DNA of 64,000 nt, from contig JAWHQI010000004.1 in the NCBI GenBank assembly GCA_033032865.1, positions 27,138,001-27,202,000 of the forward strand, written 5' to 3'. Positions 1 through 12,049 of this stretch are shown piece after piece. Numbering within the stretch: position 1 is the stretch's first letter; every line of letters starts with the position of its first letter. The translations under genes were made by a program, and so were the position numbers. The notes under the pieces are model-generated. The model was not told where the DNA came from. It saw nothing but the letters and a program-made list of their open reading frames with translations, and did not search any database. The stretch is from Dactylorhiza incarnata. Taxonomy: Eukaryota; Streptophyta; Magnoliopsida; Asparagales; Orchidaceae.

Positions 1-527
1 ATTATTACATGTTGCATGTACGACTTGCTTGCAAGTTAGCGGTGACACGCTCCTGGGCCGGCTAGATGGCCGGGGGGGGGGGGGGGGGGGTGGGATTGTT
101 ACGCGGTTTGTGGTCAGCTGGTAGCTGACCCTCGTTTACCTCTTATTGGATATTGGTTGTAGGTGCAGGTGAGCCTAGCAGGAAATAGTGGGTGGTGGCC
201 CTTTTGCATGTGTTGGCCCTCGAAGGCCAGCCTCTTTTCTGTTTTTCATGTATTGTCGGCCTGCGTGCCGATGTATGTTTTGAGTTTCTATACATTTGAT
301 AAATGTAAGGCCTTAAGGCCGTAACTCTATTTGTTTCATTCCTGGGATAGTGGACAATTCTAAAAGATGTTTAATCCAAATGCTTCCGCTTCCGCTTTTT
401 ATACTCTCGTGTAGTTGTTGTTCTTTTTCTGATTATCACCTTATAATACCTAGCTAGTGTGTATAGTATGGCGTGGGGTCCCGGCCGGACCAAACTGTTA
501 TATTATTTGTACTGGCAGGGTGTTACA
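1..527 (+). repeat. 3' portion of the Tekay-like 5' LTR
   Basis: Bases 1-527 align with 14096-14608 of the downstream LTR and end in the same TGTTACA. Most differences are C/T or G/A transitions, as expected from methylated DNA. The conspicuous difference is a run of 19 G at 72-90 where the other LTR has the short interrupted tract GGTGGGGGTGGG. The promoter part of this LTR lies outside the window. Confidence 0.95.
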
Positions 528-530
528 ATT

Positions 531-542
531 TGGTATCGGACT
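531..542 (+). other. Primer-binding site (tRNA-iMet), Tekay-like element
   Basis: TGGTATCGGACT lies 3 bp after the LTR end. It matches the initiator-tRNA-Met PBS (TGGTATCAGAGC) in its first seven bases and then partly. Confidence 0.8.
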
Positions 543-780
543 TAGGACGTCGATCCGTACTTTAGCAAATTCGGGACGAATTCTTTTTAAGGGGTGGTGT
601 GCACGGGATGTGCGCTCACCTAAAACGATAAAAACTAATAAGAATGTCCACTTAGGAATGGAAAAACTTACCTGTTTGCGGAACCTGAGCGATCCATGAT
701 TGTTGTTAGCTATGTTTTCGGTCACTAAATGGTGCCTTGCACGATTATAGTTAACTAGGAGTGCTGCGGGGCAGTCTCGA

Positions 781-1393
781 CCCCGTAACACCGCTGAAAG
801 TAGTGCGCCGGCTGAGGTGCCAGCGACCACTCCTCCTGCTGAGATAATTAGGTTAATCGCTGAAGCGGTCTTCGCGATGATCAACACTCAACCTCAAAGG
901 CTTACACAGCCTGCTATGCCTACTCCGGATGTGGCCCCGGTGGCAGCTGCCGCAGTGGAACCTGTAGTGGAACCGACGGTGGAGATCCCTGCACCAATGG
1001 TTGCAGTGGAACCTGTGGTAGAGCCAAGGGTGGAACGTCGAGTAGAGCGAGTAGCTGTTACGCGAGCGCGTGATCAACAACTTCAGCACTTTTTAAGCTT
1101 CCATCCTCCAACCTTTTCGGGGATCGGATCCCCAACGGAGGCAGCGGACTGGTTATTAACAATTTGAAAAACTCTAAAGGCGAAAACGACAGAAGAAGCC
1201 ATGATGGTCACCATAGCCACCTTCCTCCTTAGCGGAGAAGCATCTTTATGGTGGGATGAGCAAGAAGTGCATAAGTTTGGCGGTAGAGATATTACCGAGA
1301 TCACTTTGGCAGATTTCTCAAAGTCGTTCCTCCAGAGGTATATTCCCTCTGCCCAACGCATCACATTGCAGAACCAGTTCTTGAAGTTAACTC
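781..1393 (+). pseudogene. gag: Tekay-like gag, N-terminal half (interrupted)
   Basis: Gag is the structural capsid/nucleocapsid protein that packages the element RNA. The frame reads through a Pro/Val/Glu-rich N-terminus into a capsid core typical of the retrotransposon gag family (FHPPTFSGI, then the LWWDE and LADFSKSFLQRYIP segments). A TGA at 1165-1167 interrupts it. Copia-1 entered after the FLKLT codons, and the same frame resumes at 7924 with QGDSSVDEYLHEF, so the two halves are one gene. The true start codon is not clear; the frame is open from about 748 and lacks a convincing ATG. Confidence 0.85.
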
Positions 1394-2579
1394 TGTTGAA
1401 ATTATTGAAGTGAAGTGGAGGTGACCGGGCGGTCTGATTTTGGGTGACCGCCGAGACCGCGCGGTCTGTGTTGTGATCTGCCGGTGTGGCTCTGCCGGTT
1501 TGTTCTGGTGGTATGCTGATTGGACGGTCTGTTCTTGATTGCTGCGGTCTGTTCCCGAGTTCTTCTGTTTGGTTGGCCTGTCTTCTTTGTTGAAAGACCG
1601 GGCGGTCTATTTTATGTAACCGCTGTGACCGGGCGGTCTGTGTTGGCGATCTGGCGACTTGTCTGAAGTCGGCCAGATTGGTTCCTGGTTTGCTCCTGGT
1701 GGTCTAAGGGAGGAGTACACTTGTGTCCGCGTGGCTTATGCGCGGTCTCGTGTTCGCGCAACTTGTGCGCGATCTTCCTGCTGATCTGCGGTCTTGGTCG
1801 GATGGTTGTCCAAGTAGTGTGATCGCGCGGTCTGCCTTATAAGACCGCTGGCGATCTGGCGGGTGGTGATTGTACCTCTCCTGTGCGGTGACGACATCCG
1901 TCTACCCGCCTATAAATAGGGGTGCATGGCCCATCATTCATGATGAGAAATTTAAGAACTGAGCCTGGGTTAATTCGTGCGGTCTCAACTTTGAGGTCGG
2001 GCGGTCTCGGAAGCGAGTTGACTGTTTGTTGTGTTCACAAGTTTGCGGTCAGCAGGTTGCGGTCTCCTTCCTTGGTGATTCCCAGCGGCTTGAATAAACA
2101 GTTCGGTAGTGGTCAGTCTGTGAACTGGTTTATGTTTGTTCTTGTGCTGTTCGCAGCAAGCTCAGCGATCAGGCGACCTTCAGCGGTCAGGCGATCTGAG
2201 TTGCGGTCTGGCGACAGCTTCAATTCTTCATTCAATAAAGCTCCAGTTCGTGCGGTTTGAGGTGGCGGTCTTGCAGTGCAGGCGGTCTGTCTGTTTTCTG
2301 TTCGTGCGGTCTCAGAACAAGCCGGGCGATCTCTGGAGTTGTGCGGTCTGTGCGGTATCAGCTTGTCTAACCGTCAGATTTGTTTTTGGTGTGTTTTGTT
2401 CTTCTATCCTCCGTGATTCTTATGAATCATGTCTCGCCATGTATACCTCGCACTATAAATGAAGTTTGTGATTCAATAAAGTTTCTTGTGTTGCTGTGTG
2501 GCATTGTGGTTGTTTGGCTATAACTCAGTTGATGCAACTCCTGCTTACTCCTAAACGATTCAAATCAAAAATTTTAACA
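1394..2579 (+). repeat. Copia-1 5' LTR with GCGGTCTG word array
   Basis: The U3 part (about 1425-1860) holds many copies of the dyad GACCGGGCGGTC and its half GCGGTCTG. It is followed by the TATA box CCTATAAATAGG near 1910-1921. Further GCGGTC and CAGCGGTC words continue downstream to about 2350. AATAAA-type signals occur near 2476. The LTR ends TTTTAACA immediately before the PBS. Confidence 0.93.
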
Positions 2580-2591
2580 TGGTATCAGAGC
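2580..2591 (+). other. Primer-binding site (tRNA-iMet), Copia-1
   Basis: TGGTATCAGAGC follows the LTR directly and is the full 12-base complement of the plant initiator tRNA-Met 3' end. Confidence 0.93.
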
Positions 2592-2668
2592 TAGGTTGTT
2601 GGAGTGGATAAGCAGTGATCAACTTGAGTTGCCATCGTCTTTGTGAAGAAGAGAACACATAGATTGCC

Positions 2669-5600
2669 ATGGAAGGTGGATACGCAAGAGGACTTGGTAT
2701 TGAACTCCTAACATCGAATAACTATAAGAAATGGAGGTCGTGTATGGAGAGTTACTTACTTGGCGAGGATCTATGGGAGATAGTTGGAGGAGAAGACACA
2801 CAAGAAGTGTTTCTAGCAGGAGATAATATGGCAGAGGTGAGACTTTGGTGGAGGACTAATGCTAAGGCAGAGTTCACACTCAAGAGGGCTATCTCACCAG
2901 AGCTATTTGATCACATCATTGGATGTAAATCTGCTGCTGAGATTTGGACGTCTTTGGACGGGTTGTTTAATAAAAAAAATGCAGCTCGGCTACAGTTTCT
3001 TGAAAATGAGTTGGCGAAGGCCTCTCAAGGTGATCTTTCTATTTCTACCTTCTTTCTCAAGATGAAGAACCTCACAACAGAGATTTCTGCATTGGACCCT
3101 GATGAGCCCATCTCGGAGGCAAAACTGAAGAGGCATATCATCTGCGGGTTGCGGAAGGAGTATCTTGCCTTTGTGACTTCAGTTCAAGGTTGGGCAAATC
3201 AACCATCTCTATTGGAGTTGGAGAACTTACTTGCTTCGCAGGAATGTTTGGCAAGACAGATGGCGGGGACTTCTATCTCTGGGGGAGATAGTGATGTGTT
3301 GTTCTCTGGGAAGAAGAAGAAGAAGAAGTGGGAGAAGAAAAAGCCAGGTCAGGATGGACCCTCTACTTCAGGTCAGCGGGATAGAGGTTATGCTTCAAAG
3401 TCTGATGGCAAGAAGAAGGGAGAGGGACCAAGGTGCTTTAGGTGCAATAAGACCGACCACTTCAAGAAGGATTGCCGGGTTAATTTTCAGTCGGGACATG
3501 TAGCGGAGAAGGAGAAGCCAAAGTTTGATGAAGCTGGATGGGGAGGAGCCTTTGCGGCTAATATGACGGCGATGCCCGTTAAGGCCTTGGCTGCCATCAA
3601 CTTTGAAGAGGATTGGATTGTTGATTCAGGGTGTGGACATCATCTCACCGGGGATGAATCAAAGTTCTCTTCTTTGGCGCCTTACTCAGGTAACGATGCT
3701 ATCATTACGGCTGATAATTCTGTTCACGCAGTAGAACAAGAAGGTGTTGTATCCCTGAGCAGTGACAAGGGTCCACTTACATTGAGGAGTGTTTATCACG
3801 TGCCTGGTATGAAGAAGAATCTCTTCTCTGTGACCAATGCGGTCGATGCCGGTTATCACGTTCAATTTGGCCCAACAGAAGCGAAGTTTCTTTAAACTCA
3901 ACCGGAGATAAAGGGAGATGTTATTCATGTTGGAAAGAGGGTGAAGGACTTGTTCGTTTTATCGACAAGTACCTATGTTGATAAGATGAAGACCAACGAT
4001 AGCGCGGCTATCTGGCATGAAAGGTTGGGGCATGTTGGCATGGACAAATTGAAGGCTACGGCGGTTAGGGGCCTTATCAAGGGCTTGTCTAGCTTGTCCT
4101 CTTATGGAGACGGTCATGTTTGTGCGGGATATCAGTTTGGTAAGTCTCATCGACTTCCATTTGATAAATCACAAATAAGATGCAAAGCGCCGTTGGAGTG
4201 CATTTACGGTGATTTGATGGGACCGACTGCCACCCTAAGCCTTGGAGGCAACAGATATATGTTGGTGTTGATTGACGATTACACCAGATATGTCTGGGTG
4301 TATTTTCTGAAAGAGAAGTCGGAAGCTTTTGCGAAGTTCGTGGAGTTCAAGGAGCTGGTGGAAGGTCGGTTAGGCCTGCGGGTGAAAAAATTGAGAACTG
4401 ACAATGGTGGGGAGTTCACCTCTGGTGAGTTCTCAAGTTTTTGCAGGAAACACGACGTTCGGAGAGAGCTCACTTGTGCCCATACTCCACAGCAAAATGG
4501 CATTGCGGAGAGGAAGATCCGTCATCTGACGGAAACCTGCAAATGCTGGCTTCATGCCAAGAGTATCCCAAAGTCCTTTTGGGCAGAGGGAATGTCTTGT
4601 GCGGCTTATGTCATCAACTGGATGCCTCTAAGTCCTATCAACATGAAGACCCCTCACGAACTGATGTTCAAGGAGAAGCCGAGTGTTGCACACCTTCGGG
4701 TGTTCGGGTCAACCTGTTATGTGCATATTCCTGATGCTCTTCGGACAAAGCTAGATGCGAAAGCAAGGAAGCTAGTCTTTGTTGGGTATGATGAGCAGAA
4801 GAAAGGATGGAGATGCATGGATACTGAGACACGGAGATCAGTGGTATCTCTGGATATGGTGTTCGATGAGGTGACTTCCTACAAGGTGAGTTCAGGAGTT
4901 GAACTACCGGAGAGCAGGGTTGATGAAGTAGGGAAGGCTGCAGGAAATCTTCAAGTAGAGTTGTCTGTTTCACCAGGAGCTCCAGCTGTGTCAAGCTCTG
5001 AGATGGAGGCTTCAGGTTCTAGAAGCAGGGGGAGCGATGCTCTAAGTTCGTCTGGAAGAGGAGCTTGCACAGAAGAAGAAGCTGAGGAGGTGGTTAGTCA
5101 GGAGCAACCTCTTAGGAGGTCGAAGAGGACTATCAAGCCACCAGATCGATACACAGGAGGAAACATGGTGAGTTCGTCTCATGTTTCTTTGCTGGTCCCT
5201 TGGATGAAAGGGAGCCGTCGAGCATTGAGAAAGCCAAAGGCGTGAAGCAGTGGGATATTGCTATGCAAGAAGGGATGGATGCTCTTAAGAAGAATGAGAC
5301 CTGGTCTCTAGTGCCCAGGCCCAAGGGCATTACCCCTTTGACATGCAAATGGATTTATAAGCTCAAGAAGAAAGCTGACGGCACGATCGAGCGATAAAAG
5401 GCTCGCCTTCTAGCTCGCGGGTTCTCACAGCAGTATGGTGATGATTATGATGAGACGTTTAGTCTAGTGGCAAAGATGACTTCGGTCCGATTTGTTATTG
5501 CTTTGGCGGCATCTTGTGGATGGGAGATTTGGCAGCTCGTTGTGAAGAATGCCTTCTTATACGGAGAGATTGACAAGGATATCTTCATTATCTAGCCGCC

Positions 5601-6738
5601 GGGTTTCATCTCGGAGGATCGTCTGAACTACGTCTGCAAACTGAAGAAGGCCCTATATGGGTTGAAGCAAGCGCCTCGGGCGTGGTATGGGAAGATCGCG
5701 GAGTATCTTCTATTCTGCGGTTTCTTTGCTTCAGACTCTGATTCTAGCTTGTTCGTCAAGAAGGAGGGGGCGCTTCGGGTTATTTTTCTGCTGTATTTGG
5801 ATGACATGATTGTCACCAGGAACTCGAAGGAGGCGGTAGCAAGGCTGAGTGCTGAGCTTGCTATCAGGTTCGAGATGAAGGATCTGGGTGAGCTTCACCA
5901 TTTCCTTGGACTCGAGGTCCCGAGGCGGGAGAGTGGAGTGCTCATTTCTCAGGCTGGATATGCAGAGCGGATCGTTCAACGATTCGGCATGGAAGAAGGG
6001 AAGAGCAACTCTATACCTCTGGAACAACATCATATACTTCGGAAGGATGAGGGAAGAGTTCTATCTGATCCGTTGGTGTTCCGAGCTCTAGTTGGGAGCT
6101 TTACTTGACCATCATGAGGCCAGATATTGCTTATGCAGTTGGCAAAGTGAGTCGGTACATGGCGGAGCCACGGAAGCTTCATCTTCTAGCGGCAAAAGGA
6201 ATTTTGAAATATGTGAAGTCGACCTCTGATTTGGTTCTCCTATTTAGGAGAGGGTCAAGCTTGGAATTGCATGAATACATGGATGCTGACTACGGGGGAG
6301 ACGTGGATGATCAGAGATCAACGTCTGGTTATGTCTTTATGACGGGCCCCACAGCTATTTCTTGGTGAAGCAAAAAGCAGGACTCGGTGTCCGTATCTAC
6401 CACAGAAGTGGAATACAAGGCTTCGGCCTTGGCAGCTCAGGAGGTTGGTGGAGGACGTTCATGAGGAGGTTCGAGGTCCCACTATGCTACGTGGGGACAA
6501 TGAGAGTGCTCTCAAGCTGGTTAATAATCCAGTCTGTCACGCGAGGACCAAGCATATTGAGATTGAGCACAATTTCATTCGTGAAAAGGTGTTGGGAGGA
6601 TCTCTTATGGTCGAGCATGTTCGGAGTGCGGACAATGTTGAAGACATTTTCACAAAGCCGCTGGCGAAGGGACCGTTTACTCGGTTGCGGAGTTTACTCG
6701 GGCTAATCTCCACTTCCCACTTCAAGGGGGAGTGTTGA
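2669..6738 (+). pseudogene. gag-pol: Copia-1 gag-pol polyprotein, degenerate
   Basis: A single Ty1/copia polyprotein frame starts at the ATG at 2669 (MEGGYARGLGIELLTS). It contains a gag domain, a CCHC zinc knuckle (CFRCNKTDHFKKDC, about residue 255), a protease with DSGCGHHLTG, an integrase zinc finger and catalytic core (GDLMGPT, RTDNGGEF, GIAERKIR), RT (YLDDM) and RNase H (DADYGGD). Lesions are TAA at 3893-3895, a frameshift near 5170-5200, TAA at 5395-5397, TAG at 5593-5595, a frameshift near 6105, TGA at 6366-6368 and a frameshift near 6450. Copia elements normally translate gag and pol as one ORF, so this copy cannot make its own enzymes. Confidence 0.93.
6720..6732 (+). other. Polypurine tract, Copia-1
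   Basis: CAAGGGGGAG immediately precedes the 3' LTR start TGTTGAA and would prime plus-strand DNA synthesis. Confidence 0.85.
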
Positions 6739-7918
6739 AATGATTGAAGTGAAGTGGAGGTGACCGGGCGGTCTGATTTTGGGTGACTGCCGAGACCGCG
6801 CGGTCTGTGTTGTGATCTGTCGGTCTGGCTCTGCCGGTTTGTTCTGGCGGTCTGCTAATTGGCCAGTCTGTTCTTGATTGCTGTGGTCTGTTCCCAAGTT
6901 GTTCTGTTTGGTTGGCCTATCTTCTTTGTTGGAAGACCGGGCTGTCTATTTTATGTAACCGCTGTGACCGGGCGGTCTGTGCTGGCGATCTGGCGACTTG
7001 TCTGAAGTCGACCAGATTGGTTCCTGGTTTGCTCCTGGTGGTTTAAGGGAGGAGTACACTTGTGTCTGCGCGGCTTATGCGTGGTCTCGTGTTTGCGCGA
7101 CTTGTGCGCGATCTTCCTGCTGATCTGCGGTCTTGGTCGGATGGTTGTCCAAGTAGTGTGATCGCGCGGTCTGCCTTGTAAGACCGCTGGCAATCTGGCG
7201 GGTGGTGATTGTACCTCTCCTGTGCGGTGACGACATCCGTCTACCCGCCGATAAATAGGGGTGCATGGCCCGTCATTCATAACGAGAACTGTAAGACCTG
7301 AGCCTGGGTTAATTCGTGCGGTCTCAACTTTGAGGTCGGGCGGTCTCGGAAGCGAGTTGACTGTTTGTTATGTTCACAGGTTTGCGGTCAGCAGGTTGCG
7401 GTCTCCTTCCTTGGTGATTCCCGGCGGCTTGAATAAACAGTTCGGCAGCGGTCAGTCTGCGAATTGGTTTATGTTTGTTCTTGTGCTGTTCGCAGCGAGC
7501 TCAGCGATCAGGCGACCTTCAGCGGTTAGGCGATCTGAGTTGCGGTCTGGCGACAGCTTTAGTTCTTCGTTCAATAAAGCTCCAGTTCGTGCGGTCTGAG
7601 GTGGAGGTCTTGCAGTGCAGTCGGTCTGTCTGTTTTCTGTTCGCGCGGTCTCAGAATAAGCCGGGCGATCTCTGGAGTTGTGCGGTCTGTGCGGTCTCAG
7701 CTTGTCTAACCGCCAAATTTGTTTTTGGTGTGTTTTGTTCTTCTCTCCTCCGTGATTCTTATGAATCATGTCTCGCAATGTATACCTCGCACTGTAAATG
7801 AAGTTTGTGATTCAATAAAGTTTCTTGTGTTGCTGTGTGGCATTGTGGTTGTTTGGATATAACTCAGTTGATGCAACTCCTGCTTACTCCTAAACGATTC
7901 AAATAAAATTTTTTAACA
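6733..7918 (+). repeat. Copia-1 3' LTR
   Basis: This is the same length as the 5' LTR (1186 bp), with the same GCGGTCTG array and a TATA box slightly altered to CCGATAAATAGG near 7250. ORFs inside it are by-products of the repeat and I do not call them genes. Confidence 0.95.
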
Positions 7919-7923
7919 AACTC

Positions 7924-8499
7924 AAGGTGATAGCTCGGTGGATGAATACTTGCACGAGTTCACTAGACTGGGCCGCTATGCGGGGTCTTTGATGGAAGAT
8001 GAGGAAACGAAGACGAACAAGTTTTATGAAGGTCTTCGAGATGAGTTGAGGCTGCTCCTTGTAGGCCCAATGACGTTTCCCTTCCATGTGATGGTGCAAG
8101 CCGCCAGATCACTGGAGTTGGACATGAAGAGAGTGCAAGCAAAAGGCATTGCAAAGAAGCCTGAATTCCATGCGCCGGCCTCTCAGTCCAAATCTGAGTT
8201 CAGGAGGAACAAAAGAAAGTTCAAGTCTGTAGAACCAACTCGCTCAAATGTGTCGGGAGCTACGACTGCACGTGTTCTTATGACATGTTTCACCTACGGA
8301 AAGGTGGGGCACAAGGCATGTGTGTGCCGAAGTGGTCCCCTGAGGCCATAGAATCGAGCGATGGACTATGCTCGTGCTACGGGTCATGCGTAAAAGGGCA
8401 AAGCTGCGGAGTCTTCTGCTTCCCAGCATATTCTGACCCAACTGAGAGTTTACTCGCTTGGCCAGCAAGAAGCCATATGACAAACTAATGTCGTCACAG
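7924..8499 (+). pseudogene. gag: Tekay-like gag, C-terminal half up to the intron
   Basis: This resumes the gag frame broken by Copia-1. It contains the end of the capsid region (DEYLHEFTRLGRYAG, FYEGLRDELRLLL), a basic linker and a damaged CCHC zinc knuckle (CFTYGKVGHKACVC, second Cys replaced by Tyr). Stops lie at 8349-8351 and 8478-8480, plus one between them. The frame runs through RVYSLGQQEA into TNVVT and ends with one base of a Gly codon at 8499, where a splice-donor-like GTATGG begins. Joined to 8581 the codon is completed and the frame continues into the protease. Confidence 0.85.
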
Positions 8500-8580
8500 G
8501 TATGGATTAGAAGTTAACTTTAACAACTATTTATGATTGATACTGTTGTGCGACTTTATGTTTGATTTGTGTGCAATTAG
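8500..8580 (+). other. Probable spliceosomal intron between gag and protease
   Basis: The 81-bp segment is T-rich, starts ACAG|GTATGG and ends TTTGTGTGCAATTAG|GT, which are good plant donor and acceptor sites. Unspliced, it puts stop codons (for example the TAG at 8508 and the TGA at 8534) between gag and protease. Removing it joins VVT-G directly to [16 protein letters not shown] in phase, which is what the family protein looks like. Splicing itself is inferred; a minus-strand gypsy in this window has the matching arrangement at the same place. Confidence 0.7.
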
Positions 8581-11500
8581 GTTTCATCCTAATTTTCAAC
8601 TATCCGGTGAGAGCTCTATTTGATACGGGTGCATCACACTCTTTTCTGTCTGAGGACTTTGTGGTGAGAATCGGAGTGCCGTCTACCCTAGTAGAGGATA
8701 GATTGGAAGTAGTGCTACCCAATGGATCTCGCATGAGTGTGGATAGGAAGAGTCGTGTGAAGGTGCGGATTGGAAATCAAGACTTCGACTTGGAAGCATC
8801 GTTATTGCCGTTAGCTGAATTTGACGTAATCATCGGCATGGACTGGCTCTTGGAGCAACGAGCATGCATCGATTGCAATTCAAAGGAGATCACTCTGAGA
8901 AAGAACACCGGGGACAAAACCACATTCGAGAGTATGCGAGGAGCGAGCAAGACGCTGATTTCTGCTCTCCAGGTGGTTAAGGTGGTGAGAAAGGGCGCGA
9001 AGTTGTTCTTCACTTTGTTGGAGGCTTCAGAGCCAAAGCGCAGTTTAAGTGATGTCCCAGTTGTAGCGGATTATGTCGATGTGTTTCCTAATGAACTCCC
9101 TGGGGCTCTGCCTCAGCGAGAGATTGATTTTTGTATTGAGCTGGTGCCAGGTGCCAAGCCTGTAGCACGCTCACCGTACGGAGTCGCGCCAAAGGAATTG
9201 GCAGAGCTGAAGGTTCAGTTGCAAGAGCTACTAGAGCAAGGCTATGTACGTCCAGGTTCTTCACCTTGGAGTGCACCGATCCTCTTTGTGAAAAAGAAGG
9301 ACAGGAGCTTGCGTCTATGTATTGATTATCGAGAACTGAATAAGCTGACCGAGAAGAACCGTTATCCGATTCCAAGAATCGACGACTTATTCGACGAACT
9401 GGTTGGGTCGACGGTATACTCTAAGCTAGACTTAAGGTCTGGCTACTATCATCTTCGTATAAGGGAATGTGACATTCCAAAGACAGCAATCAGTACCCGC
9501 TTGGGGCACTATGAGTTCACGGTTATGTCGTTCGGTCTGTCTAATGCACCATCGGTATTCATGGACTTAATGAATAGAACGTTTCGAGAGTATTTGGATC
9601 AATTTGTGATCGTCTTCATCGACGACATTTTGGTATACTCTCAGTCGGAAGAGGAGCATGCAGAGCATCTGCACTCAGTTTTGAGCACCTTGAGGAGGAA
9701 TCAGCTATATGCCAAGTTCTCCAAGTGCGAGTTTTGGCTATCATCAGTATCATTCCTTGGTTATGTGATTAGTGGAGAAGGAATAACAGTCGATCCTTCG
9801 AAGATAGAGGCAATCCGAGCATGGCCTGTGTTGAAAAATGTAGCGGAAGACCGAAGTTTCTTAGGACTTAGCGGCTATTATAGGCACTTTGTGGAAAATT
9901 TCTCGAGGATTGCACTTCCTCTCACTAAACTGACTAGGAAAGATCATAAGTTCGTTTGGTCGCCCGAGTGTGCACGAGCTTTTGAGGAGCTGAAGAGTCA
10001 TCTGACCACGGCGCCCATTCTATGCTCTCCATGTGGAACGGAAGGCTACCAAATATATAGCGATGCCTTGGGGAGTGGCTTGGGTTGCGTCTTAGTGCAA
10101 TCTGGTCAGGTAATTGCCTATGGCTCCCGTCAGTTAAGGGTACATGAGAGGAACTACCCGGTCCATGATTTGGAGCTAGCGGTCGTGGTATTTGCTCTTA
10201 AACTTTGGAGGCACTACTTGTATGGCGTGAAGATCGACATCTTTACCGACCACAAAAGCCTCAAGTACCTGCTCGATCAGAAGGAGTTGAATATGCGACA
10301 AAGGAGGTGGATGGAGTTCCTTGGGGACTACACCTTCGACATTCGATACACTCCTGGGAAAGGAAATGTAGTCGCGGACGCGTTGAGTTGTGGGGCTCCT
10401 GCACAAGCAAATTGGATTCTGATGCACGATGAGTGTCTAATCCACGAGCTAGAAGCCATGAAGATCATTTGTGTCGATAGGAGAGAGTCTCCTTCAGCAT
10501 GCTTGAACTAGACGGAGGTTCAATACGACCTTGCCGACCGAGTTCGACAAGCATTGGAACTGGATACGAGCATGATGCGATATAAAGCGGAGACCGTGGA
10601 TGGGTCAAACGCTGATTTCTCCTCCAAAGATGATCTTATGTGAAAAAATGGCAGATTGTGCGTCCCAAACGTTGGTACATTGTGGGCGGAATTGATGTAC
10701 GAGGCTCACTTTACCAAGTACTCGATCCACCCTGGGAGCTCAAAGATGTACATGGATATGAAGAAGGTCTTTTGGTGGCCAGGAATGAAGAAAGACATTG
10801 CACTCTACGTGGCCAAGTGTCACACTTGCGCGTTGGTGAAGGCTGAATGTCAAAGACCTGGTGGGTTTCTAAAGTCTTTACCGATCCCGGAATGGAAGTT
10901 CGATGATATTTCGATGGATTTCGTGCACGGATTGCCGAGATCGCAACATGGAAACGACGCCATCTGGGTGATCGTAGATCGATTGATGAAAGTTTCGCAC
11001 TTTATTCCGAACTAGAAAGACAACTCTGTGGAAAAGCTAGCGAAGTTATACGTTGATAATATCATACGGTTGCATGGGGTTCCCCGTAGCATCACGAGTG
11101 ATCGTGATGGGTGGTTCACATCGAACGATTGGAGGCTGATTCGTCAATTATTGGGTACCAAGCTAAAATTTAGCACGACCTTCCACCCGCAAACGGATGG
11201 ACAGACCGAAAGGACCAATAGGACGATGGAAGACATGCTAAGGATGTGCGCCCTGGACTTCGGAAAGAAATGGGAAGACCACCTCTATATGATTGAGTTT
11301 ACCTACAACAACAACTACCAAGCTAGTATAAAGATGGCACCTTTCGAGGCTCTTTATGGTAGAAAATCTCGTACACCATTGGCTTGGGCTGAAATGGGCG
11401 ACACGAAGTTGTTGAAACGCAAGGACGTGGATGAAGCAAATACATCAATCCAGGCAATACGAGAGCAGTTGCTCATTGCCCAGGATAGGCAGGCAAAGTA

Positions 11501-11966
11501 TTACAATGCAAATCACCGGAATATCGAGTTCACCGTTGGTGATTGGGTTTATCTAAAGATCAAACCGTTCAAAGGAGTATCGAGGATCCGACGCATGAAA
11601 AAGCTAAGTCCGAGATACTTAGGACCGTTCGAGATCTTGGAGCGCATTGGTGAAGCTGCCTACCAGCTTGCTCTATCTTCAGAGTTGAGCGGGCTGCATG
11701 ATGTATTTCAAATTTTTGTGTTACGGAAGGCTGTGAAAGAGCCTAGTCTTGTAGTTGCGGTCAATGAAGTGTCGGTAGATGGTGGGCTAACGACGAAAGT
11801 CAAGCCCATTCACATCGAAGACGCAAAAGTAAAGTAGTTGCGGAACAAGTCCATACGGATGGTAAAGGTCCGTTGGAATAATTGCGGAAGATAGGAACTC
11901 TCTTGGGAAAGAGAGCAATCAATGCTTGCGGAGTACCCCGAGCTTTTTCTCTCAGGTATATTTTAA
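8581..11966 (+). pseudogene. pol: Tekay-like pol: protease, RT, RNase H, integrase, chromodomain-like tail
   Basis: One reading frame spans the whole region. Protease has [10 protein letters not shown] near residue 15; RT has the FIDDILVYS catalytic motif near residue 346; RNase H has [11 protein letters not shown] near 492 and FTDHKSL. The integrase H2C2 finger (HFTKYSIH ... CHTC) follows near 10700, then the D,D,E core (MDFVHG at 10915, SDRDGWF at 11097, GQTERTNR at 11203). The tail KVRWNN ... SWEREQSM resembles a chromodomain. In-frame stops lie at 10509-10511, 10641-10643, 11013-11015, 11835-11837 and 11892-11894, with no frameshift seen. The pattern suggests point decay after insertion. 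Confidence 0.93.
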
Positions 11967-12007
11967 ATTCTGTTGCTGCTGTTTTCGTAATTTCGGGATG
12001 AAATTCT

Positions 12008-12024
12008 TTAAAGGAGGGGAGATT
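12008..12024 (+). other. Polypurine tract, Tekay-like element
   Basis: TTTAAAGGAGGGGAGATT directly precedes the LTR start TGTAACACC. Confidence 0.85.
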
Positions 12025-12049
12025 TGTAACACCCCAATTTCCAAAACAG

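Larger units (their letters stand above)
1394..7918 (+). mobile_element. Copia-1, complete but decayed Ty1/copia element
   Basis: LTRs at 1394-2579 and 6733-7918 are both 1186 bp and start TGTTGAA and end TTTTAACA. The flanking TSD is AACTC (1389-1393 and 7919-7923) and splits the Tekay gag codons exactly. Internal order is gag, protease, integrase, RT, RNase H, that is Ty1/copia. I count about 58 LTR substitutions by eye (about 4.9%). The coding region has several stops and frameshifts, so the element is not autonomous. A relative, Copia-5, lies at 59667. Confidence 0.96.

Noticed and set aside
531..542. tRNA gene remnants at TGGTATC sites
   Set aside because: These are primer-binding sites next to LTR ends; no cloverleaf arms are present.
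7261..7801. ORFs inside the Copia-1 LTRs (also 1922-2462)
   Set aside because: They are present in both LTRs in overlapping frames, have no domain, and are explained by the stop-poor GCGGTCTG repeats.
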